From NCBI RefSeq assembly GCF_042695135.1, contig NZ_CP170547.1:62001-126000 (forward strand): a stretch of 64,000 nt of DNA, in the 5' to 3' direction. This document shows positions 39,374 to 48,667 of this stretch, piece after piece (positions within the stretch are counted from its first letter, which is position 1; each line of letters opens with the position of its first letter). The translations under genes were made by a program, and so were the position numbers. This DNA comes from Epilithonimonas sp042695135 (GTDB taxonomy: Bacteria > Bacteroidota > Bacteroidia > Flavobacteriales > Weeksellaceae). The notes below the pieces were generated by a model that had not been told where the DNA came from, made no database searches, and saw nothing but the letters and a program-made list of their open reading frames with translations.

Positions 39374-42300
39374 TTAGTTTTCAACCGTAAAATTTTTCAC
39401 ATTTCCAGTTCTCTTCAGAAAACCCCAGGCTTCCATTTCGCCTTTGGATGCGTGTTTAAAACTTCGGAACAAAACAATATACATCAACCACCGGTAGCCG
39501 AATCTCTGAGGAATAATATAAAACAAATCTGTCCATTTTTCTTTTTGCAATAAGAAAGCTATCAATGCTAAAGAAGCATCGACCAAAAGAAACATCAGAT
39601 AATAAATAAAAATCTTATGCCCATTTCCAGACAAAATCCCAAAAAACATAACTAAATCGGCTATCGGAGAAAACAAAGGAATGATATATTGAAAGAGCAA
39701 AATATTCGGCATTGCCCAGAGTCCGAGTCCTTTGAATTTTGGATTCAGAAATGTTTCGCGCTGTTTCCAGAACATCTGCATGATTCCGTACGTCCAGCGG
39801 AAACGCTGTTTCAGAAACTGAGTTACAGATTCCGGAGCTTCGGTTATCGCAATTGCACGATTCTCATTCGCAATATTATATCCTTTCTTTAGAATCTTAA
39901 CTGTCAGATCACAATCTTCTGCCAAAGTATCGGAAGAATAACCGCCAATCTCATCTATCACAGATCTTCTGAATGCTCCAATAGCTCCCGGAATAACCGT
40001 AATTGCATTGATATTTGCATAAGCCAAACGATCAAAATTCTGACTGGTTGTATATTCTATAGACTGCCATCTGGTGAGCCAATTCACTCTGTTTCCCACT
40101 TTCACATTTCCGGCCACAGCAGCGATATTTTCTTCATTTTTAGCATTTAAAAATCTGGCAATCAGATATTTTACCGCATCTTTTTCCAGCTTGGTATCAG
40201 CATCTATACAAACTACATATTCTGCATCGGTTTGAGAAATGCCGAAATTGAGAGCCGTTGATTTTCCGCCGTTGGTCTTTGTAAGAATTTTTAAAGTATC
40301 TACATCTGAAAATGAAGTCCTAACTTTTTCCAAAGTAGAATCTTTGCTGCCATCATCGACAAAAACTAAATCATAATTGGGATAAGTCTGACATAATAAA
40401 TTTTTAATAGAAGATATAATGTTTACTTCTTCATTATAAGCAGGAACGATGATCGAAACTTTCGGATAACTTTCTAAATTTGGAAAACCACTCAGCTTTT
40501 TTTCTTTTTTATACTCGCATATCGCCCAATACAGCATTATAACCAACCGGATAATTCCTAATACTATAAAGATTATAAATAACGCAACCAAAAAATGACT
40601 GATTCCATAGATTACTGTTGCAAGCATCAAATTGAGCTGCATAATATAATAGGATTTGGTTTTGGGAACAGCGGGCATCAATTCTTCTCTTTTTTTGTGA
40701 AGAATGCTTGTAATGTTTGTAAAATGATAGTCTTTCTTTTGGAGCATCGGGATCAGGATATTCAAAGCTTTTACCGTTTCTGCTCTTGTTTCTCCGCCCG
40801 CATCGTGCAGCAGGATGATATTTCCTCTTTCTTTTTTAATACCGTCTAATACCCTTGCCACGATCTGATCGGCTTTTACGCCGGGCTGCCAGTCTTCCGG
40901 GTCAATATTCTCTCCAATGTCCAGATAGTTTTGCTGGCCTGCCAACGCTACCGGAATAATCTCCTCGGGAGTTGTAGGTTCAGAATCAGCATTGTATGGA
41001 GCACGGAATAAGATCGTACTGTGTCCAGTGACACATTCTATTAACAGACGGGTCAGCTTCAACTCGAGCAAAGCTCTTTCAGGAGTTACTTTAGCAATAT
41101 TCTCGTGTGTGAAAGTATGATTTCCTATTTCGTGTCCTTCCCGGTAAATACGTTTTACCAAAGGCAGATTTTTCTCCGCATTGATTCCCACCAAAAAGAA
41201 AGCTGCAGGAACGTGATATTTTGACAAGACATCCAGTATTTGTGGCGTATAAGTTTCATCCGGACCGTCATCAAAAGTTAAAACCAATTCTTTTTGCGGA
41301 GCAGCTCCATATTTTCTTACCTCATAAGAACTTGGATAAGAAAGATAGTTTTCATCGGTAATTATTTTTTCATCCGGGTCTATCTCCAAGGCGATTTGTC
41401 CGTCGTGTGGTGTATTCAGAACTTCCAGAACTTCTCCGTCTCCAATATAATCAACCATCGTCTGCCCTTTGACATTTTCCAGATTTTTCATATTGAATCT
41501 TGCTAAACCATTTGCAGTCAAGTCTTGATTATAAAAATTCCAGATACGGCTGTCCTCACTTCCCAGACGCCACAGAGCCGTTCCCGCCAAAGGATATTCG
41601 GAAGAAAACCGCATCGTATTAAAAATTGAAGCGGCATCATTAAAGAAAACAGTATGCGTGTTATTATTGTTGTCGTTGTAAGAATAATTAAGATTAAATG
41701 TATTATCATCGAAATTGATCACCGCTTTGCTTGCACTGGCTTTTGTAATCGCCTGCATATAAGTTACGGATGTGTTTTGATCCACATTGCTGCTCCAGTC
41801 GTAGCCGTAAGCTCCCAAGCCTAAAATAATCTTTTGCGGGCTGGTTTTTTCAATCATCTTATCCGTTTGCTGTTCTATCCATTTTTGGGAAGAAATAGGT
41901 CCGGAATCGCTGTCTGCTGAGTACTCATCGTAGGCCATCAGCACAAAGTAATCTACATACGGGTTTAGTTTTTCAATGTTGTAATCGTCATTATCCGTCA
42001 TTACATCCATTGAAACAAGAAGCTTGTTTTTTTTGAAAACGCTGGAAAGATCCGACATAAAATCAATAAGAATCTGATCGCTGTCCAGGTTCAAATCTTC
42101 AAAGTCAATATTAATTCCTCTAAAATGATATTTCAAACACTGTGATGTCACTTTATTAATCAATACCATCCTTTTAACAGGATCACTCAAAACTTTACCA
42201 ATGCCTTCTGAATGGAATTCCTGATTAGAATTGTTACTCAGGATCGGAAGCACAGCAATGCCGCTTTTTTTGATCACTTTGAAACCTTCCGGATCCACAT

Positions 42301-42775
42301 TGGTCTTCAGGGCACCGGTTTTTGGGTCTATAAAAAACCATTCCGGAAATACCAGATTAATGTTTTTGATATTTCTCCGCAACGACATCAGCGACTGTGG
42401 ATCCCAGGCAACATAGAATGCAGACCGGATACCTGCCGGAAAGTTGTCCCAGTTTTTATTTTGATTTTTCAGATGCTCTTCACGCGATTTTTTCACTTTT
42501 TCCTCAATCGTGTGCATTTTTTTTGCGTGAATAAAACTTCGGAAGCCCTTGTATTCTTTGGATATCTTATTCTCCTGAAGATACGGTTTGCTGGCCGTTA
42601 TTACTGCTTTGTAGTCTTCGTGAAAAGGGAATTTTGGACTTTTGTCCATCTTCATCATCAGAATCAATGCACAGAAAAGCAGAAGAACGATGAAGATAAT
42701 AACCCTACTGCTCCATTTTACATTTCTCCAGCGTTTTTTATTTTCAGTCTGAAATATTTGTCTTGATTTTTCCAC
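39374..42775 (-). CDS. Three-domain GH18 / polysaccharide deacetylase / GT2 membrane protein
   Basis: 1133 residues. A membrane helix (about 24-42) is followed by a GH18 chitinase-like domain (about 115-420) with GINIDFEDL, where Glu226 matches the catalytic acid. A NodB deacetylase domain follows (about 495-690) with TFDDGPDE (Asp502/503), HTFTH (His553/His557) and FRAPYN. After two membrane helices (about 712-752) comes a processive GT2 domain (about 770-1000) with VDDGS, DAD (858-860), AEDCD and QRFRW (990-994), then more membrane helices. The set resembles PgaB+PgaC fused: synthesis, deacetylation and trimming of a GlcNAc polymer. It has no neighbouring polysaccharide genes. Confidence 0.9.
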   Translation of the reverse strand: MEKSRQIFQTENKKRWRNVKWSSRVIIFIVLLLFCALILMMKMDKSPKFPFHEDYKAVITASKPYLQENKISKEYKGFRSFIHAKKMHTIEEKVKKSREEHLKNQNKNWDNFPAGIRSAFYVAWDPQSLMSLRRNIKNINLVFPEWFFIDPKTGALKTNVDPEGFKVIKKSGIAVLPILSNNSNQEFHSEGIGKVLSDPVKRMVLINKVTSQCLKYHFRGINIDFEDLNLDSDQILIDFMSDLSSVFKKNKLLVSMDVMTDNDDYNIEKLNPYVDYFVLMAYDEYSADSDSGPISSQKWIEQQTDKMIEKTSPQKIILGLGAYGYDWSSNVDQNTSVTYMQAITKASASKAVINFDDNTFNLNYSYNDNNNNTHTVFFNDAASIFNTMRFSSEYPLAGTALWRLGSEDSRIWNFYNQDLTANGLARFNMKNLENVKGQTMVDYIGDGEVLEVLNTPHDGQIALEIDPDEKIITDENYLSYPSSYEVRKYGAAPQKELVLTFDDGPDETYTPQILDVLSKYHVPAAFFLVGINAEKNLPLVKRIYREGHEIGNHTFTHENIAKVTPERALLELKLTRLLIECVTGHSTILFRAPYNADSEPTTPEEIIPVALAGQQNYLDIGENIDPEDWQPGVKADQIVARVLDGIKKERGNIILLHDAGGETRAETVKALNILIPMLQKKDYHFTNITSILHKKREELMPAVPKTKSYYIMQLNLMLATVIYGISHFLVALFIIFIVLGIIRLVIMLYWAICEYKKEKKLSGFPNLESYPKVSIIVPAYNEEVNIISSIKNLLCQTYPNYDLVFVDDGSKDSTLEKVRTSFSDVDTLKILTKTNGGKSTALNFGISQTDAEYVVCIDADTKLEKDAVKYLIARFLNAKNEENIAAVAGNVKVGNRVNWLTRWQSIEYTTSQNFDRLAYANINAITVIPGAIGAFRRSVIDEIGGYSSDTLAEDCDLTVKILKKGYNIANENRAIAITEAPESVTQFLKQRFRWTYGIMQMFWKQRETFLNPKFKGLGLWAMPNILLFQYIIPLFSPIADLVMFFGILSGNGHKIFIYYLMFLLVDASLALIAFLLQKEKWTDLFYIIPQRFGYRWLMYIVLFRSFKHASKGEMEAWGFLKRTGNVKNFTVEN

Positions 42776-42882
42776 TTGTGAGTTTGTATATAAATTTTCA
42801 CAAAACCTTTTAAATGCATCAGAATGTTTTAATTTTTCTAAAAAAAGGTTTTCTCAGGAAAATTAAACAAACATATTTTCCC

Positions 42883-42890
42883 CAAAGCTA
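42883..42890 (-). promoter_or_regulatory. Possible -7 element of the GH18/deacetylase/GT2 gene
   Basis: TAGCTTTG on the minus strand, exact match to TAnnTTTG, about 107 nt upstream of the ATG in an otherwise featureless 213-bp gap. Confidence 0.35.
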
Positions 42891-42988
42891 TATTTACTTT
42901 TTGAAGGAATTTAAAATATTCCTTTGTGAAATTTAAATTTTTACCAATTTATAAAGAATATCCTAATTTTAAAATATCAGAAATACCG

Positions 42989-43330
42989 TTAATTCAACCA
43001 AATAGAATCTATCCAATCCGTCAACATATGGAAGAGAAGACCAACACCAATAATCCTCAGATTTCCCTTGAAAAATAACAGCAGTACATAAATTCCCATT
43101 GCCCAATAGGTGTGCAGCAAGTGAAAATTGATGCTGCTGCGGTCGGGAGAAAAAACTGGTGTGCTCAGCAAATGATCTGCATCTACCAACATTGTCGCAA
43201 GCATAATGAAATAAGCCTTTTTCCAGTCTTTCCGAAAGAAAGCGTAAGCAATGACCAACGGAAAGATCAAGTGTAAAAAGTAATGATTTACTGTTCTTAA
43301 AGATAATATTTCTAAAAAATCGATCTGCAT
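42989..43330 (-). CDS. DUF6122 family membrane protein
   Basis: 113 residues, three or four membrane helices, with conserved His and Asp residues: VNHYFLHLIFPLVIAYAFFR, TMLVDADHLLSTPVFSPDR and LLFHMLTDWIDSIWLN. The H-x3-H, D-x-DH and H-x3-D pattern is like that of small membrane metal-dependent hydrolases (YdjM-like). Function not known. It ends a minus-strand gene set starting with the lipoprotein at 47291. Confidence 0.75.
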   Translation of the reverse strand: MQIDFLEILSLRTVNHYFLHLIFPLVIAYAFFRKDWKKAYFIMLATMLVDADHLLSTPVFSPDRSSINFHLLHTYWAMGIYVLLLFFKGNLRIIGVGLLFHMLTDWIDSIWLN

Positions 43331-43345
43331 TTTATTTCTGTTTTA

Positions 43346-44563
43346 TCATCTTAAAATGATCGGTAAATCTCCTTTTTTGAATTTTAATTTTAAATAATAA
43401 TTCTCAGATAAGTTTCCATAAAAGACATATTCTAAATTAGAAATTAATTTCTTTTCGGTTTTCGAAAGTGTCTTTAATGAATTGTTGAGGAATGAACTAT
43501 TTCTAATGAATACAAAATTTCCTGCTCTGTTTTTTTCTAATCGAATGGGTTTCCTGGTAGAAGTTATTGAGATCTCATTGCCATTTTGGCTGATTGCATT
43601 TGGCTGAAACGGAATCAACGTAAATTGATTTTGAGCATTGATCCATTTTTTATTTTTGAAATAATCCCAAATTTTAATTGGTTCAGAACTTTGAAGATTT
43701 ATAGCATAATTTGGCTGAACAATCTTCTGGTAACTTACTTTTTCTACCTCGTTGAAGTTGTCGTCATAACCATAACTAATGATTTTATCATTCACCAATT
43801 CTAATTCTGAAACCGCGAAAACAGATTTTATTTTAAGAGAATCATTCAGTTTTTTATTAAATAATCGTGAAACTTTCTGAATGTTTTTTGAATCCAGTTT
43901 CAATTTTAAAAACGAAACTTTCTTTTCTAAATCTGAAATAATTGATGAGAAACGATTTTGATCCGAAATATTTTTAATTTCGATATCGTCATCATTCAAA
44001 TCAATGGAAAAATTCCAAATTTGAGAGCCCGAAAGATGAGAAAGACTGCCGATTGAATTATTAATAAGTTGGTCTGCATTAAGTTTTTTGTAATCTTCAG
44101 AATTTAAAAATTTGCTTATCGAGTTTTCAAAATCTTTATTTGAAAAACCGACAATACATTTTGAACCAGCAATTTTTATTGAGAATTGATCTTTTGAATA
44201 GATGTTATTTTTTGTAAGTTTAAATCCTTTTGCTTTCAAATATTTCTGGAAATCATCTTTATCCGAAATTTCAAAAATGCTATACCATTCGGAGAAATCG
44301 GTCTCTTTTAAATGAAAGATCTGAATAAAATCAGGGACTTTAATCCCATTATTTTTAAAGGTCAATTTTGAATCTCCAAACCACAATGACGGATGTTTTA
44401 CCAAACTGAAAACATATTGCTGTGATGTTTTTTTCACATCAATCATAACCACAAAATCTGCATTTTCCGGAATGAATTTCAGGGTTTTATCTTTATGAAA
44501 CCACATAAAATAGCCGACAATTGCCAACAGAATAAGCAGAATAAAGATTAATTTCCTTTTCAT
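43346..44563 (-). CDS. Membrane-anchored exported protein, related to the upstream 681-residue protein
   Basis: 405 residues with an N-terminal membrane anchor (KLIFILLILLAIVGYFMWFH). The first periplasmic stretch FIPENADFVVMIDVKKTSQQ matches the VPSNAIFYMEVNGKQLNAK of the upstream protein, so the two share a fold. No catalytic motif is evident. It starts 1 nt from the stop of the upstream gene, implying tight coupling and a joint function. I do not recognise a named family with confidence; DUF4836/DUF3352-like is possible. Confidence 0.65.
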   Translation of the reverse strand: MKRKLIFILLILLAIVGYFMWFHKDKTLKFIPENADFVVMIDVKKTSQQYVFSLVKHPSLWFGDSKLTFKNNGIKVPDFIQIFHLKETDFSEWYSIFEISDKDDFQKYLKAKGFKLTKNNIYSKDQFSIKIAGSKCIVGFSNKDFENSISKFLNSEDYKKLNADQLINNSIGSLSHLSGSQIWNFSIDLNDDDIEIKNISDQNRFSSIISDLEKKVSFLKLKLDSKNIQKVSRLFNKKLNDSLKIKSVFAVSELELVNDKIISYGYDDNFNEVEKVSYQKIVQPNYAINLQSSEPIKIWDYFKNKKWINAQNQFTLIPFQPNAISQNGNEISITSTRKPIRLEKNRAGNFVFIRNSSFLNNSLKTLSKTEKKLISNLEYVFYGNLSENYYLKLKFKKGDLPIILR

Positions 44564-46609
44564 TTATAAAGCGGTCGGCGTTTCTGGCTCTGTTTTTTTT
44601 ATCAGATCATTACAAAAATCGAAGAAGTACATCAGGCTGTTTTCGGAAGAGTTTGGCGTTGTGTAGTTAAATTCTGTTTCGATACTTTCGCCTTTCACAT
44701 CGGTTTTAAAATAAACATCGCCCACATTTTTTCTGAACAGATCGAATCCTTTTTTCTCAGACATCGTTTTGAATTCTTTCTCCAACCCATTCATCAATCT
44801 CTGCATATTGATACTTCCTGACGCCGGATGTTTTACCGCATCTTTTGCCCATTTTTCGGAAACCGAAGATTGCTTTTTAATCACCAGACTTTCCAAAGAC
44901 GTACTCAGATAAACAATGCCGTCTTTCACTGTGAAATAGATTTGATCGATATAATTGCTGTTTTTAGGATCTTTTTTCAGATAATAAATGTCGCCGTTTT
45001 TAGAGAATTTTTCCGACAGCTCTTTGTTGGTCGTCAGGACATCAAACACGCGTTTCCAATAATTGTCGTTCTCCGTTGCAAAAGCGAACGTAAAATCCGG
45101 GATCACAACATCTTTCGTTTTTTTGATTTCCTTGCTGTTGTAATTTTCATCATATTCATAATCTGTATAATCTACTTTTTTGGTATTCAGCGCATTCAGA
45201 ACAAAAACTCCATTTCCGGGTGCAATTTTGGAAATCGCTTCTTCGTCCAGAACAATTTTCACAGTTTCCATAATTAGCGCCAGTTCTTTTTGATATTTTC
45301 CGTTTCCGTTGTTACTTTCGAACAAGTTGTACATCAAATCAAAATACTTGTATCCATCTACGTTGATGGCATAGTATCCCACACTTTTATCAGAAATTAA
45401 TGACATCAGTTTTTTATTCTTTTTCCCTTGATAAATTGCCGAAAAACGTTTTTGAGTTTCAGCATTTCTATGCTGGTAATTATTGACAAGCCTTACTTTA
45501 TTCTTGTCAAAATATAAGTTGTAGTAGGAATTTGAATTGTAGAGATTATCCAGAAGATCGCCAAAACTGTAAAGATCCATCACACTTCTATAAGTCCCGT
45601 TTTTGAAAATCTCGCCATAGTTTGAATAGATAAAGACATCAGAATTAGGATCCTGAAACCTGGTCATTTCTTTCGGAACTTCGATTTCCATATTGGAATC
45701 AAAATATTTATCAAACTCTTTTTCTGCAAAAGTCTGTATTATTTTAAAATCCGCTGCCTGGATAGAATCTATCTCCTTTTGATAAGCCAGATCTTCCTTT
45801 TCCTCATCATATTGCTCGGTTGGTTTTGCAGAGGCTACTTCCTCAGCTTCAGCACTTTCTGCCGGGTTTTTTTCTTCCGGATATTTGTGATGTTTTTCAA
45901 GGTATTTGATATCTTTTTGCATCCGGACAATCTCGTCATTATGTTCTTTGATGTCCTGTTTTTGGTATTTTATCTCGTCTTTCAGATATTTTATTTCATC
46001 TCTGTAATTGAACGGTTTTTTTTCTTCATAATAGGTAGAATCCGTTGCTGCTACAGCACTATCCACTATTGCTGCTGCAGAATCTACAACAACAACTGTG
46101 CTGTCAGCTGGATTTTCATCCCAATTCATTTTAGGTAATTTTTCTGTGTAGCTTATTCCGGTTATTATGGCTCGTTTATCGTTCCAGGCTACAAAAGTGT
46201 CACTGTTCAGATGAGCAAAAGAATAGTTGTTTTTCTTAGTAATTTCCAAATCCTTTTTTGCTGAAACCTTGATGAATTCCAGAAACTTAACCGCATCTTC
46301 CAAAATCAAATGTGCCGTGTAAGCCTTAACAGAATCATTGAAACTGATGTAATGATATTGCTTCGCATCTTTCTGGATTCCCGTTTCAGAGAAATCTTTC
46401 CAAGTTGGTTTGACAATATTATTTTTATTTAAATTCTGCAAAATCGGATTCAGTTGTTGCCAGTTGGTTTTTGCATTCAGTTGTTTTCCATTTACTTCCA
46501 TATAGAAAATGGCATTGGACGGAACTTGTATTTTATTTTGTGAATAGGCAAAAATTAAATAGAAAATTGAGAAAAATAAAAGGTGTTTTTTGAGTAAAAT
46601 TGATTTCAT
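44564..46609 (-). CDS. Large exported DUF4836-like protein with a coiled coil
   Basis: 681 residues: signal peptide (LLFFSIFYLIFAYSQ), a first beta/alpha domain to about residue 180, a linker with many Asp/Ala (ADSTVVVVDSAAAIVDSAVA), then a charged coiled coil (about 205-245, RDEIKYLKDEIKYQKQDIKE) and an acidic Glu/Ala patch. The second domain (about 290-680) has YYAINVDGYKYFDLMYNLFE and PGNGVFVLNALNTKK. This two-domain pattern is like the DUF4836 family. Function unknown. Middle gene of a three-gene operon. Confidence 0.65.
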   Translation of the reverse strand: MKSILLKKHLLFFSIFYLIFAYSQNKIQVPSNAIFYMEVNGKQLNAKTNWQQLNPILQNLNKNNIVKPTWKDFSETGIQKDAKQYHYISFNDSVKAYTAHLILEDAVKFLEFIKVSAKKDLEITKKNNYSFAHLNSDTFVAWNDKRAIITGISYTEKLPKMNWDENPADSTVVVVDSAAAIVDSAVAATDSTYYEEKKPFNYRDEIKYLKDEIKYQKQDIKEHNDEIVRMQKDIKYLEKHHKYPEEKNPAESAEAEEVASAKPTEQYDEEKEDLAYQKEIDSIQAADFKIIQTFAEKEFDKYFDSNMEIEVPKEMTRFQDPNSDVFIYSNYGEIFKNGTYRSVMDLYSFGDLLDNLYNSNSYYNLYFDKNKVRLVNNYQHRNAETQKRFSAIYQGKKNKKLMSLISDKSVGYYAINVDGYKYFDLMYNLFESNNGNGKYQKELALIMETVKIVLDEEAISKIAPGNGVFVLNALNTKKVDYTDYEYDENYNSKEIKKTKDVVIPDFTFAFATENDNYWKRVFDVLTTNKELSEKFSKNGDIYYLKKDPKNSNYIDQIYFTVKDGIVYLSTSLESLVIKKQSSVSEKWAKDAVKHPASGSINMQRLMNGLEKEFKTMSEKKGFDLFRKNVGDVYFKTDVKGESIETEFNYTTPNSSENSLMYFFDFCNDLIKKTEPETPTAL

Positions 46610-46622
46610 AGTTTATGTTTTT

Positions 46623-47291
46623 TTATTGAAGCGAAATGGTATTTTGGATCTGTTTTTTCTGAAGAATAAAATCTAAAATATTGCCATCCAATTTGAGTGA
46701 CTTTTTGTTTGGCGACATTGCATAAGAAGAATTTGTCTGAGATTTTATAAGATTTTCGAATTGTAAAATTGAAGTATAAGTCGCATTACTGAAGACCTCT
46801 TTATCCGCCTTGCTCAGCTTGTCATAATCGTTTTTGTAGCTTCCGATTTTGTTTCTGACAAAGGTTTTCTGTGCTGTATTATTTTTATACATCTGAGTAG
46901 GAAATGATTTTCCAATGATGTTTTTCGCTTTCAGCTGTTCCAAACCAGCGTTAATATTTTCAATTTTTTTGAAGTTACAGCTCAGTTTTATAATAAAATT
47001 ATCAAAGTCCAGACTGGTTTTCACATTGCTGATTCCGGGAACATTTTTGAAAATATCAGAAGCATGATTGAGCTTATTTTCGATTTCCTGTTTTGTGGGA
47101 ACTTTTTTACCGTTCACAGTTTCCATTTTCGAGATGGATTGGAGACGGGTTTTACTTTTGCTGGCATTCAGGATTACGGCATATTCTCCGCTTCCGTCGG
47201 CTTTCAAACTTATTTTGTCAATAATATCGAAACAACTTGTGAGGCTGATAAAAATGCAGAAAAGAAAAAAATATTTAATAATGATCTTCAC
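46623..47291 (-). CDS. Lipoprotein of unknown function
   Basis: 222 residues with a lipoprotein signal (FFLFCIFISLTSC, lipobox LTSC, Cys20). The mature part begins FDIIDKISLKADGSGEYAVI and continues with a beta-rich domain (NVKTSLDFDNFIIKLSCNFK). The DGSGEY motif is often seen in Bacteroidetes lipoproteins with an unknown beta-sandwich. First gene of an operon with the two related exported proteins downstream (13 nt gap), so a shared envelope complex is likely but unproven. Confidence 0.7.
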   Translation of the reverse strand: MKIIIKYFFLFCIFISLTSCFDIIDKISLKADGSGEYAVILNASKSKTRLQSISKMETVNGKKVPTKQEIENKLNHASDIFKNVPGISNVKTSLDFDNFIIKLSCNFKKIENINAGLEQLKAKNIIGKSFPTQMYKNNTAQKTFVRNKIGSYKNDYDKLSKADKEVFSNATYTSILQFENLIKSQTNSSYAMSPNKKSLKLDGNILDFILQKKQIQNTISLQ

Positions 47292-47345
47292 AGAATTAGG
47301 GTTTGGTTTTTAACAAAGATAATTGTTTCGATTAAGCTTAATGAT

Positions 47346-47645
47346 TTATTCTTGTATCCGGTTTTTTAAATCCATTTCTGCGCCAAGAATTCTGATAACT
47401 TCAATTTCATTAAGATTTAATATTCTGAAAAAAATAAGATGTCGATTGGCTATAAAACCTGATATTTCGGGATCAATTTCCGGATAAGCTTTTCCGATTT
47501 TCGGGCTATCTGCGAGCATTTGACAAAAATCAATAATTTCCAGGTAATACTTATCTGCCTGGGATTCCGACCAAAAATTAAAAGTATATTCATAAATATT
47601 TTCCAGATCCTCAACTGCTTTGTTGCTAAGGAAATATTTACCCAT
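47346..47645 (-). CDS. ParE-type toxin
   Basis: 99 residues with the ParE pattern: MGKYFLSNKAVEDLENIYEY, FWSESQADKYYLEIIDFCQM, LADSPKIGKAYPEI and HLIFFRILNLNEIEVIRILG followed by AEMDLKNRI. The end VIRILGAEMDL is close to the R-I-L-x-x-R-M-D of ParE toxins that inhibit gyrase, with Ala instead of His and Glu instead of Arg. It overlaps its antitoxin gene by 8 nt. Confidence 0.88.
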   Translation of the reverse strand: MGKYFLSNKAVEDLENIYEYTFNFWSESQADKYYLEIIDFCQMLADSPKIGKAYPEIDPEISGFIANRHLIFFRILNLNEIEVIRILGAEMDLKNRIQE

Positions 47646-47889
47646 TCTTATTCATTTTGGCTTTCAAAGAAGCAAGGTGGTTTTCAGGGTCAAAATCTTT
47701 TGCAATTCCACTTTCTTCACCTTCCTGAATGGCATTTTTCAAAATCTGGATTTTGCTTTCTTCTTCTTCTAACAATCTCAATCCCGCTCTGATAACTTCG
47801 CTGGCATTTTTATATCTGCCTTGTGTGATCTTATTGTCAACAAAATTCTCAAAATAGTTCCCTAAAGAAACAGAAGTATTGCGTCCCAT
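47638..47889 (-). CDS. ParD-type antitoxin
   Basis: 83 residues: ribbon-helix-helix N-terminus with TSVSLGNYFENFVDNKITQG and RYKNASEVIRAGLRLLEEEE, the ParD hallmark (S-E-V-I-R-A-G-L-R-L-L). The C-terminal part is acidic and binds the toxin. It comes first in the operon and probably represses it as a dimer of dimers. Confidence 0.92.
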   Translation of the reverse strand: MGRNTSVSLGNYFENFVDNKITQGRYKNASEVIRAGLRLLEEEESKIQILKNAIQEGEESGIAKDFDPENHLASLKAKMNKNG

Positions 47890-47943
47890 TTTTGTATGAT
47901 TTTAAATTTAAACAAATCAAAATTACCAAAAATTGGTAACTTA

Positions 47944-48666
47944 TCAAATTCTTCCTTTCAAATAATCCTGACGCAAATCTTCATCCAATTTTTCTATAGC
48001 ATATCGAAGACAAGTTCTCGGCATTTCTTTGTAATGAATATTAAGAAAATTCAATAATTCGGTTTCATTTTTATTTCCCATTTCGCGAAGAAGCCAGCCG
48101 TTTGCTTTGTGCATCAAGTCGTGTGGATGATGTAGATTTTTCCTGGCAAATTCTCTAGTGAGTTCAAAACTTCCTTTTTTAATATGATACATTGTCCCGA
48201 CAATCGCCATCCGTTTGTGCCACATATTTTCGGAATCCGACAAATCAGTTAAAAGCTTTGTTTCTTGATTTTCAAAACAATACCGACCTAATATCTTGTA
48301 ACACGATGTATCTACCAAATCCCAATTATTGATAAACTGAAGATGATTCAGATAAAAATCGATGATTTCTTTTTGCTGAGCTTTTTCTTTGGATCTTTCA
48401 AATTTCAGAATCAACATCAGTAATGCCGTCAAGCGATGTTCGTGTATTTTGGAGGACAATAATTCGTTTAATTCCTTGAGAGAAATTTTATTGTAAAATT
48501 CTTTCGCAACCTTTCTCTGATCCGGAACTGTAACGCCGATAAAAATATCGCCTTCACCATATTCTCCTTTTCCGGTCTTGAAAAATTTAGGAAAGAATGC
48601 TGCTTTTTCCGGGATCGAAAGAACCTGAAGCGCTTGTCTGATATCAAGGACAATCGTTGATTTCAT
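47944..48666 (-). CDS. DNA alkylation repair (AlkD-like HEAT-repeat) protein
   Basis: 240 residues from the ATG at 48666 (MKSTIVLDIRQALQVLSIPE); the longer frame from 48837 would overlap the antiporter gene by 170 nt. All-helical with HEAT-like repeats: FIGVTVPDQRKVAKEFYNKI, LTALLMLILKFERS, FINNWDLVDTSCYKILGRY and the conserved W-H-K-R-M-A-I-V-G-T. Trp and Asp of NNWDLVD match the AlkD active site that helps excise alkylated bases. It starts 1 nt after the stop of the antiporter gene. Confidence 0.85.
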   Translation of the reverse strand: MKSTIVLDIRQALQVLSIPEKAAFFPKFFKTGKGEYGEGDIFIGVTVPDQRKVAKEFYNKISLKELNELLSSKIHEHRLTALLMLILKFERSKEKAQQKEIIDFYLNHLQFINNWDLVDTSCYKILGRYCFENQETKLLTDLSDSENMWHKRMAIVGTMYHIKKGSFELTREFARKNLHHPHDLMHKANGWLLREMGNKNETELLNFLNIHYKEMPRTCLRYAIEKLDEDLRQDYLKGRI

Positions 48667-48667
48667 C

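Noticed and set aside
44828..46138. Plus-strand frames of 119-149 codons antisense to the DUF4836-like gene
   Set aside because: Phe/Ile/Arg-rich shadows of the real minus-strand gene.
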